Program-made: the position numbers and the translations under genes
Part shown: one piece after another, positions 34,801 to 46,800 of the stretch
Numbering within the stretch: position 1 is the stretch's first letter
How the letters are laid out: every line of letters starts with the position of its first letter
The notes under the pieces: generated by a model
What the model was told of the DNA's origin: nothing
The model's database searches: none
Seen by the model: the letters and a program-made list of their open reading frames with translations, nothing else
Assembly (NCBI RefSeq): GCF_003589595.1
Contig: NW_020654422.1
Span: 5,665,647-5,729,646 of the forward strand
DNA length: 64,000 nucleotides
Origin: Hyposmocoma kahamanoa
Taxonomy: Eukaryota; Arthropoda; Insecta; Lepidoptera; Cosmopterigidae
Reading direction: 5' to 3'

Positions 34801-37800
34801 GGGGGCGAGTGAGTTCCATCAGCCGACATCCTTACCAAGTGTCGATGGTTGTCAATGGCAGATCATTCTGTGGCGGGTTTATTATTAGCAGGGACTACGT
34901 GTTGACTGCTGCTCATTGTGTACAAAAGTAAGTGATTTATTTCTTAACTTTTCATCAGAATTTTATGATAAACACGTTTATGAATTCAGCAAGATGGAAT
35001 AGAAGAATTGTATGAGTATCTGAAGCCGTGTGGGGTACTGAGATGTAATTAGGGCTCAGCCATTGTCGAACTAAGTAATATCAAATATTACGTTACATGG
35101 TTAAAATTATACACGTATTCCCTACGGCAGGTTAAGTCCCACACCTTTCTACGTAAGTTTTGATTACAGTGACCCTTCCAATTAACCTCTTGGTTATGCG
35201 GGAAGGGCACTATAGCCTGTGCAAGCATTGTGACCTTATACGTTCAGGTCCTGACCCCAGATCAGCCCGTGGACAGGGTAGACTGTGGTAGGTTCAATAA
35301 AGTTGTGTTCTATATAGAGTGTGTATGTATGTGTAATAAAGTTGTGTTCTATATAAATGTATTTAGTAGAGCTAGAAGTACTGCAGCTGTACCTATTTGT
35401 GCCGCCAAGAAGTAATTTGAGCTGGTTTTGAAGAGTAAGGGTGCGGGTGAAACTATATTAATTATCTACATTAACTATTGCATTCCATTAATTTATGTTC
35501 AAATTATGACAATAATGTGCCAAAGACTAACGGTAAACAAGCATTCAACATTTTAAGAATACCTCCAATGAAAACTCACCAAGTGAATTTATGGACTTGT
35601 TCTGTTTTTATTTTATTTTTTGATTCTTTTTTTTATTTTTCACAATATTCGGGGGCATAATATTAGTAAATAAATATGGCTGTTTACAAACATAACACAA
35701 AACGACCACAAAATAAAGTTGGCAGTAGTGTTGATTGATATTGGTTTTGTATGAGGTTTAACTGATATGTGATGTTTACAGTACCTGCTCAAATCTGTTA
35801 AACCATTCTTAAGTAACTAAAGCTATTACTATTTGTATTTTTGTAACTTTATGATTTTTATGAATAAATATTAGACAACATCACATTCGTGCTCCAATTC
35901 CAAAGTAAGTAACTAAAGCACTTGAGATGATACTTCAAATTCCCAGTCCCGAGACAATCCAAAAAAGTAAATTTTTTCTACATTGACCCGGCTGGGAATC
36001 GAACTCGGCACCTCAGAGTTGGCGATACCATGAAAACTGCTGTTGAAGCCACTCGATCACGGAGGTCGTCATTGTAAAACTCGTAAAGCAATTACTATTT
36101 ATATTTTTGTAACTATGAATTGCATTTATAGTAGGTATTGTAGTTTTTAAATGACTAAGAAGATCTAAGTATAATACCGCTGCGTGAATGTCGTAGAGAC
36201 AGGAAACCTATGTTATGTAATTATTGTTTTTGAATATTGACTTGTACGCGTTTATGTAACAGAAAAGCAGCTGGCATATCACTGTATTGAGCGCCCGCAG
36301 TAGTAACAGCATCTTGAAAATGGTTGTTGTTTGTTTTGGTCTTTGATGTCGAAGCTTACTCAAAGGACAATGACATAGGCTAAGAGTAACCTATACGATC
36401 GTGAATCTATTATGTTGTCTGAATATATATTTCTAAGTAAGATTTACGGTTTTGAGCAAAAGTAAAAAAGTAGGGTGGGACCCGCAGTGTCGATTCAATT
36501 GATTCAGGAATCAATAGTGCTGCGCTGTCCGTGTAGTATAGGTACAATGACTGATTATTGAATGTCCCAACGAAATGTATGGTAAAGTTGTTTGTGATCT
36601 GCCATTTCTAGTACTCTTAATTTAGTTGGTCTCATGGTTAATCTTTACCAGAAATAGTTTCGAACAGCACGAAAAAAGTTTTGTGAATATTGCATTGTGT
36701 TTTGCTGACTGTACCATTTCTTCAAAAGCTTTAAAAATCATAGACAGTCTTCTTGGACCGCTTTCAAACTTTTTTCTTTGTTTTAACCTTCGTTTGGCTA
36801 CATTTTGTATCACCGGGGTCCTCATTATACATCTCATCTAAAGAGTTTAGGACAGTTCAATGCTGGTTGAGAATTTCACATGTTTTTTAAAGGTTGTAAA
36901 ATCTTCTTCCAAGTTTTTATATAAATAGAAATAATTTAAAAAAACAACACATCACACATTTATTTAACAAAATACAAGTTTAATATCATTGACGATACAT
37001 AATATATGACGGGTAGAATGTCATACACAGGACGTTGGATAGCCAACAATTTTGTTTCATGGAGATATTATTTAATTTTAAAAGTAAGTAATGTATTTTT
37101 AGACATAATGTATTGCATCCAAAGATTTTTAAAAATTGCTTGCCTCATCTGGGAATCACCCGACCAATGTGAAAAACAATCCTGTATTTTCATGATATTC
37201 ATCGAAAGAGTCATAAGGATTCATTCCTTTTAAGTAACATAGTATCTAAAATTAAAGAACTACGCACACACATTTTATAGAGATATCTACAGTTTCTGCG
37301 TACTTGGATGACAATAATCCATGGTAATAAGTTTAGCTCTTGCAGGTTTTATCGATCTATGATATTTGAAATAAATATTGTAAACAATAAAAGTGTACAG
37401 GTGTTTAGGTACTTACAAAGAGTAACCCCCAGAGTTTCTTACTCATTCTTCTCTGGGGAATCTGCCTTACGAAAGAGTAGTAGAGTTTATGTGACGATTT
37501 CAAATGTGACTTTTTTACCTATGAAATACAAATTATTTGAGTTTCTTGTTAAGTCAGCAAGAATAAATGGCATCTATTAGATAGGCGTTTGGTCAAATGC
37601 TATAAAATTAAAATAAATTTTAAAATTGGTAAAGTAAGTCTGGGTACCAACAGAAATAGAAATAATAAAACGCGAAGTGCCATTTGAACACACATAGGAC
37701 TATTCATAATAAATGTGTTTACCGACAATTTCAGAATTTTCCGTCGCATTCAAAAGCTTACAGTGTTTCTGTGCTCTCAAAATAGTTCGAATACACTCGC

Positions 37801-40800
37801 TGGGGAATAAATTATGACGACATTAGTGGTCTAGCAGTTAGCATGGGGCAGTTAGATAAGGTCTTGAGTTCGATACCCTGCAGGACCAATTTGGGAAACC
37901 ATCTTTTTTAAATTGGTTCTAGTCTGGGTAGAGCCCTAGAAGTCTGTTGCTCTAGTATTAGGATTTCTCTACTTTAAGACCAGGTAATTGGTGTTGTTGT
38001 CGAGCACATAAAGTACTACTGCTAATGTTTTAAATAATGAGATATAAAGTGAAATCGAAAATGAATAATAATAATAATAATGTGCCTAACAACCACACCA
38101 ATTCCTCAAACTACGGAATTCTCAGTATCACAGTAATGAATTTCATTCCGGGGCACTACCCAGTACGTCCAGACAAGAACCAACTTAGTAAAATCATTTC
38201 CAAAATTGGATGTACGAGGAATAAAACCCGGGATCTTCAAATCTAATGCCCACAATGCAAACTATTGGGTCATTGAGGTCATCAATTTAAACGTCTTTTA
38301 CTTTTCAACTTCGAATCTAAGATACCAGATACAGAACCAAATAACAATATTTCGTTTCTGAAATTGCTCTTGGCGGCTTCCTAAATTGGATCCGGGATCT
38401 TCACATCAATCACTCATAGAATCAACCACAGGAGACTGACACCGTCAAATTAAAAAACATTTTGTATAATACATGTATGGTTGTTACGTTATAAGAAAAG
38501 TTATTGTACTGTGGGTTAGGTAGTATTTTGACATGATTTTGATATGGTTTTTCTAATGGAGCTGACCAGTTCAATAATGATCAAATCCTAAATAAATAAA
38601 GAGTTAAAAAAATAACATTGCTCGTCAACATATTTTTATGCCTCATAAACAATGTAAGTAACAGAAAAGTCGTGTTGACTATCCCACGATTTGGCTAACA
38701 GCTCATGCCAGATTGTTCGACAGATATTGTTTATTATTTGTTTGTGTCGGGTGTTTTACTGTTTGTATTGTCACATAAATTCGTTGGGGTATCATATTTA
38801 ATTGATGTTTATTTGTACAGTCACATGCAATAATAATGTGTCCACGTATCGGGAATGAAATTCAATATCACCACATCATCACTCTGTTCTAATATATGAT
38901 GCATTTTTCTTACACTATCCATCCTCCTAAGATCCAGTAAACTACAATGAACAAAGCGCTAAATGCCCAATGTATATTAAAATGTACGAAATATGATTAC
39001 AAGTATAAATGAATTTAGTAGCAGTAGAGCTCCTTCAGAAAGAGTTCATCCGGGGAAGTACTACCACCTTACCTATTTCTGCCGCAAAGCAGTAATGTGA
39101 GCATTAATGCTTTCTGGTTTTGAAGTATAGGGTGCTGGTGAAATTAGAGCCACATGGGACTTAACAATTTAGGTCCCAGGGTGACGGGCTTAGTTGCAGT
39201 GTCCCTCACATTTTTGCGACTTAAAAGTCTGAGCGACAGGAATGTCGCTTGCTTAGACTATGGAAAAAGTAGGTAGACGCTTACGACCAGTTCCACATGT
39301 TCGTCCCGTCACTTGGACACTTATACATGAGAAAAAATCTATTTGCCAATTTATTTAAATTATTGTAAATTGTTTACGTGATTATAGGAATAACGTTGCC
39401 TGAGTCTAAATCACTTCACACTGTAAGCACAGATTTATATATAATATATTGAGCCTCAAGAGGTGATACAGTCTTATTTCTGGGCATAGGTACGATTTTA
39501 AAGTATACATTTTAGAATGAAGTCGGCATAAAATACATCTAAATTTATAATAATGTTAAAATTTAAGAATGATTAACAGTTAAACTTCCAAAGGTAAAGT
39601 AGTACCTACTTGCAAAGGCTGAACTTGAAAAACGGAAAGCATATCGAATGCAAACGAGGTAACCTCTTTGACGTAACAATAGCTCAAACTTGACCTCTTC
39701 ATATTTGTAGCTATTACTAAAACTTGTGAACTAATATTTTTTATTCGATTTAAAATTTTGTCCTAGCCATTTGTGGAGAAATATATCATACCTACATAGA
39801 TACTAGTAGAATTTATTATATCCACATTTCTTGAGGACGGGAATGAAGCTTGTTTGAAATAAATTAAAGGTTAATCAGGTATGCGTCCAATGAAGTCTTC
39901 ATCATCAATTTTAATTACTTTACATTTGGACGTAGGCCTCCCTTAAAGAACGCAGCAACGACTAATTTTGAGCTGCCCGCTTCCAGCGGTTTTATTACAA
40001 GCATGTAAAAGACCATCTTTTTTGAATACGTTTTTTGTGGTTCTTTAAAATACGAGCAGATAGGGCTGACAAAGACTGGTAACGCAGAGGCAGGTCATTT
40101 CGTGTTGCAAATCTCGATAGGCAACGATGATCACCTCCCATCAAGTGGTTGAATGCTCGCTTACCTCCTACTGAATGTAAAGTGTAGGTATACTTGAACT
40201 TATTGGTGTATGTGAATTATCACGTTAAGATTAATTAACTTTAATGTAGAGTCGAGAAATATGTGCGATGGTTTGAGAGTATTTTTATGGCAGTACAAAT
40301 ATCAGAGCCGAAAAAAGTTACTTACCACCTATCTCTATATTTTTAGGTATTATTAGTAGCTACATTTTAAAAATTTCTTTCAAACACTACAGCGCACAAC
40401 CCGCCAATATTCGTCTCCGAGTAGGCAGCACTCGCCGCGACGCAGGCGGTACCATCGTTGAAGTGTCAAATGTGACAGTTCATCCGCTATACGGCAGGCC
40501 CCGGTTTGACAATGACATAGCAGCTTTAAGGCTAGCCCGGCCTTTAACCCTCTCCCGGAATATTCAGCCTATCAGGCTGCCACAGCGCGGACAGTCCGTA
40601 CCTTTAGTGAGGCTCACTGTTACTGGATGGGGACTTACTGCCGTGAGTTGGAGATTCTTTATATTCCTTTTGAAACAAATGAGGAGGTTCTCATTCGACT
40701 GTATTTTTTGTGTATGTATGTTACGCGATTACGTCGACAGCTCTGAACCGATTTCGATGATTCTTTTTTGTTGAAAAGGGGGTGCCTCAGTAGTGGCCCT

Positions 40801-43800
40801 ATTCAAATTCCAAACAAATATTCCATCTCTAAAGAAAATGGCAAATTAAGGTAGGCGTCCACAGATCAGCAGCGCACGCATCGGACGGATCGCATCAAAC
40901 GGCTCCGTTTGTGGCAGTGCGTCCACTATATCGGCAGCAATCGAATTGCCGACGCCACTTTTCGTAGCAAGCGGACGAGTCTAACTTGTTGACTATGGAT
41001 TTGGAAAGTGATGAAGAACAATTTGTCGTGGTAGCTTGTTTGTTGGCAGAAGAAGAAAGGACACAAAACATGATATCTGGATACATGACACATTTGGGAA
41101 GAGATCGCAACGCGGCGGCGCGCGCGCGGGTTGCGTCCACTGATACGAAATTCGTATGACGTCGTCGGCACGCATCGAAAAAGTCGCCCCTCCGTACAAC
41201 TCCATCGGCATTACCGACAGGCCGGTGCGTGCGCTCCGTGTGATGCGGATCAGTGGACGCAGTTGTATGAACTTCTATACAAAGAATACTAAAATCCGTA
41301 TAATGCGATCCGTCTCATGCGTGTGTTGTGAATCTGTGGACGCCTGCCTTTAGGGGATGAGTCCGGTTTATTAGATTTCACTTGGTAAATATATGTAATA
41401 TCACAAACCTTTGAGGTGGATTTTTTTAAAGTTATAATTATATCACAACTTTTTGGAGATAATTGGAGAGAATGTTATGCATTGTTGTCTCCAAATCGAG
41501 CCTTCCCGTCTTAATGAAAGAAAAGATTACCTCAGAATGCAGAACTTTCTTTTGTTGCAATATGGATTTGTTTATTGGCTTGTAGGTTAGCAAAAATTGT
41601 ATAAATGGCTACTATGGAGCGAGCTTTTTTGAACTACTAGTGATACATACATATATATGTAGTAGAGGAAAAACTCCATAAGTCTTTATTGATAAAATAT
41701 GTAATATGGTTTATAATTTAAATCATTAATGAAAGCTTTAAATTATAAAGCACATTACATTCTGTTATAAACTGTTTTGTATCTCCAATAAGTGTCCTAT
41801 TATTGCAGCCCCGTGGCCGGCGAATACCCAGGATAATGAGGGAGGCTCAAGTACCAGTGGTGCCCCACTGGCTGTGCCGACTGTCATATGCTGAAGCTCT
41901 CACTAACAATATGTTTTGTGGTGGACACTTCCTCATTGGCGGAGTGTCGTCTTGCCAGGTAAGCACACATCGTGACACGTAAAAACGAAACACCATCTAT
42001 ATAAAAACGTTTTGGAAAAAAGACAATGGCTGCAGCAAGTACTTGCAAACGTTTTGTATTTGCATTTTTATTCGTTAAATCGATCGAAGTGATTTATATA
42101 TTTACTTACTTGTAAATACGAGTATTGCTTCGAGGGTAAATTAACCAATAGTACCCAATAGTAACATCTAAAACCAAAAGTGTCTTGTTCAGATTTCATG
42201 TAGGTACCTAGTAATTTTTTTAAACTTTAATATTTTAACAGTTTCATTTCACGATTTTAAAACAGTACTTTATTTAAGAAAATAAATAAAAACATTATGA
42301 ACTTAAACACTAGGGCTTAATAAAATTTATGAATTGGCAAGATTTCCCCGAAAACTACGAGTAAAATTTCCCCTTAGAATGTTTATGTATGTAGATGTTG
42401 GGCAAGGAAGCAACCAGTAATATTGCCTACAATATAACTGTATGTATTGTGCGATACGAACACTGGTTCGTTTTTACCTTGTTGTACATGCAACATTTTG
42501 TATATTAAGGTCTTTTCCCGAAAAGAGAATGACTTTACCCATCAACGATATTGATGAGTAGATTTATTTACCCCATAAAATATTTTGATTTATTTACTCC
42601 ATAAAATGTCAACATATGTACGTATATGACTATCCCGGTAGTTTAACGCATTGCGCTGTAGGCACTGGATGACGAGGTCTCTGTTAAGATTCCTGAAAGG
42701 ACCAAATCAAAGTACCTTTTTTGAATTGGTTCTGATTTGAGTGTTCCTGATTGCCCCGGAGTGAATACCATTGCTCTGGTACTCATAGTACCGAGCAAAT
42801 TATGAACAGTAGATCTGTCAACGTAAATAGAATTACAATTTGGTAAACAAAACTCTGTACGAGTATCATATTTTGTAGCAGTAGAGCTCCTTGGGAAAGG
42901 GTTCGTCCAGGGTAGTACTGCCACCATACCTATTTCTGCCGTCAAGCAGTAATGAGCATTACTGTGTTCCTATTTTGAAGGGTAAGGGTGCTGGTGAAAT
43001 TACAGGCACATGGAACTTGTCAACTTATGTCCCAGGGTGACGGGCGCAGTAGGAGTGCCCCTCAGATCTTTGCGATTTAAAGCTCTGAGTGCCACTGTAA
43101 CCGTTATGGACAGGCGTGTAGCTTACCATCAGGCGCACGTCTAGTTCGTCCCGTGACTAGATACTATAAACAAATATTTGACTCTTAACAATGTAAATTG
43201 CTTGTTATCTGTTTTATTTTTTGGTGTTTTTTAAATCTTGATTTATTCAGGAACTTTTATTCATGGTACATGTCAGTTACATGTCTAGGCGCTGTTACTG
43301 AAGAGCCGATTCAACAAATAGTAACAGTCTGTTTGCTCGTTTTTTTGGTTGCTCAGTGTACAATTTATAGCATCTATGGTTGTTCGGTTATTCTGCTGGT
43401 CTCTCATCAACCCTGATGTCTTTTGTTTGTACTGGACACATTCCTGTAAAATATGATATGCATCTTCTTGTTACCTGTTTTGTTGTCCATATAATAAATA
43501 AATAGTACGAGATCATGTAATTAGTGTGATACTGTAATCTTTCAGGGCGATTCTGGCGGTCCAGCTGTGTTTAGAGGAACGGTGTTTGGGGTGGTCTCGT
43601 TCGCGAGAGGCTGTGCACTACCTTTGTCTCCGACGGTGTTTGCTAACATCGCATCTCTTAGAGACTGGATCACGCAGAACACTGGAGTTTAATTTAGCGC
43701 CCTATTATAACGCCATGACGAATTTTGGTCTATTTACAAAACGTGAATTTGACGAACGTCCAGGAACAGCGCGTGTATTGTTTTACTACAACATTGTTGT

Positions 43801-46800
43801 GTCGTAGACATAGACAAAAAATATGATATACATTACATAATACTTATAGGTTAAGAATTTTATAAAAGTGGCTGTTATTTCCATAATTAAATAGAGATAT
43901 TTGTGACTTTTAGTTTTTGATTTCAATATTAAAATTTGCGCACGCGCCTCTCCCGCGATGTGATAAAAATAAAACTGTAAATGTGTTCGTGCGCTGATCT
44001 CAGTCCTCGGCAGTTTCGTCTTTATTTATATTTGTACCCTGTTTTGTATAACATACATTTTAAGGATTACGTGTGTTTTATTTCTCCTTATTGTTATAGC
44101 ATAGTTAAGTTAATTACTCTATTATTTTCGTAAATAAAAAGGAAATTTTAGTACATTTTCATTGAAATAGAGTTTTTGTATATGTTGTGTAATTTGGCAT
44201 GTCGCCACGCTATGCCAACGAAATACGGAGCACGCAAGATGATAACAGTTCTCGCAAAATAAAAATTCAAAACAAATCTAGCTACTTACTTAAATCTTCG
44301 TTCTCATAAAAATGGAACTCGTCATTTTCGTGGCGAATACAAATAGGACTTTGAATTTTCAAGTTACTTTTCTTTATGTGATTCGGTGGCAATTTTTATT
44401 AAGTATTCGAGTAGGTATATATTATTGTAAAATTTAAGATAGTATTTAAGTATGCTATTACACTAGATTTTTTTTTAATATTAATTAATACTTCATGATA
44501 ACATTATACAATATTTAAATAATAAAAATTGCTACCGAAAATAAGTTAAGAAAAGAAACCTGAAAACTACCAATTAATATAAATAAGAAAGTATATCGTG
44601 TTCTTAGGTTTTTGCGATTGTTATACAGGAAAAGAAACAATTTTTCCTTATTTAAATCGCGTATATTTGTCACAGTCTACCATGACCATGGGACCTGGAA
44701 AGATTCCGAAACGTTGGTTTGTTACAAAAAACAAATATGTATACGCGATTTAAATCCGGACAAATAGTTTCATTTTCTATTATAAGAAACTAGCTGAGTG
44801 GATGTAAAAGAATATCTAAAACGTAAATCAGCCCTGACTATGGGATCTGTAAAGGGCCTAAAACGTTGGTCTGTATAAAAAACAAATAAATGCCATGTAG
44901 ATCGTAAAAATAGTACATATTTTCCATTATCTATACGTAACAATCGTGAAGACTTAAGAACTTGATAATACATCTAAAACATTTTTTTAAATTAATTATT
45001 ATAATATTTAATCAGTGTTGGGCAAAATTTAATTGTTCTGGCAATTAAAGATTGACAATTGATTAATTGTCAATTGCGAAACAGCAATGAACGATTGATC
45101 AATTGTTAGTTGCGAGAACCGCAATTAACAATTAATCAATTGTTAATTGTTAATTGCCCGGTTGGGGCCCCCAACCGGGCACTGATTAACGCCCAACACT
45201 GTATGTAATATAATATTTTATTAGCCCGGCACTAGAGAAACTCTATGTCGCGGGTGCCATGGACAATCATAAATTACACCAAAACTCACGAGAGAAATAA
45301 ATGTAGGCAATACAATTATTTCTCGTGGTCATAGAATGAAACCCAGGACCCTGGCGTGGCAGTCTAGCATGGTAACCGTTCGGCCACGGAGGCAGTTTAA
45401 TCCAATGGTAACTTTCCGCGCAATTTAACTAATGTAACTAACTATCTATATCAATCGAAATTTCGGTGTCCTTGAAAATGACGACACCTTCCACGAAAAT
45501 GACTAAGTATAATAGCTTTCTAAAATTATGTACAGTAGAGTTTAGTGTTGTTTAATATTATCTACTGAACCCTGAATAAAGGGACATACTTAGCGCTGTA
45601 AAGCCGGTCTTTTTCGTAAAGTAGCTTCAAAACCATTAACACTAATACGTTGATATTTTACATGCGATTATTTTACACGAATGACTAGTGTCACACAATA
45701 AGAACTGGAAACTTTCCTCGTTTTTAACGTTCGCATAATATTTTGGCTTACTTTTTATTATTAAAACGGTCAATAGAGATGGATTAAAACATTATTTTGG
45801 AGCCATGACCATATATATGATCATTTTATCGGGCCTAATTGAAAACGCCCCGAATGTTATTGCAAGATTTCGGTATGCAAGAAATACAGACCGAGTATAT
45901 AATCAGAAAGGCGAAAGACAGCCTGATGGCATAGCTATTCTGCTTTTCAAACCTTTGTTATATTGACAATGTTGCCGTTTAAACCACCCACTTATCTATC
46001 AAACTTAACAGTGTTGTCACTTGAACGACGGTTTCCACCTTAGAGGATGGAAAAAAATAAAGTTTCCACTAACTATCTGTCAAACATGTGACATCATTGA
46101 GCTGGAAAGAGAATAAGCAAATAAGCAAGTGGAAGAAAACAGTCTACAAAATGTGTCCATAATCGAGACTTCTTTGGAGTAAGTCCCTAAATAGGGCTGA
46201 TAGTGTCCTGTCCAATTTAACTCCACAAAGACACAAATCCACTAAGCTAAGAAAATACCATTAGTGATATGGCTAAAGTTCCAGGGCACCGTAGGACACC
46301 TGAAATCGACATCACGAACAAAATCCAGTTTGGAGGGCAAATTGGCTTCAAAAAACCTCGAAGTGCTCGATTTTGTATTATTTATAAAGCATAGGCACGT
46401 CTCCATACGGAGTATGGCTCGCATCTCTGGGCTGGAACTCCCAAACACCAAGTTTGATCCACTTGATTCCATATAACGTCGGGCTGTTCGTGTTGACGAG
46501 AATCCCAAACCCACAGATGGTTTGGAGCCCTTGGTTTATGAACAAATGTTGGCTCTCTGTATGTGTTCTATCGTTCGTGTAATCGGAAGCTAAGAAGAAC
46601 TGGTGCCACCGTCATGTTTCCACCATTTCACTTCCCGCCAAAGGAGTAGAGCCCGTCCCCACATGCCTGGTATTTTATGGCACGCGGTTTTATATGTTTG
46701 TTACTTTCTCGAACCCTCAAGATGCGGAATGGTGTCTCTCCTGAAGTATTCCCTTTGTGCAATGATATGTGGTTCTTCAAAAAGCGAATCAACGGCTCTC

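Larger units (their letters stand above)
34928..40392 (+). other. protease intron 2 (5.5 kb)
   Basis: No exon of either gene is recognised here. The intron holds a family A scrap, SINEs of families 2 and 3, a full family A copy and AT-rich sequence. Open frames near 36620-36840 and 37010-37580 show no known domain. Confidence 0.6.
41959..43545 (+). other. protease intron 4
   Basis: It holds a family 3 SINE and a family A repeat, described separately. The rest (41959-42624 and 43171-43545) shows nothing I recognise. Confidence 0.6.

Noticed and set aside
36622..36841. overlapping frames on both strands of about 71 codons
   Set aside because: No recognisable domain, no splice context, and both strands open by composition.
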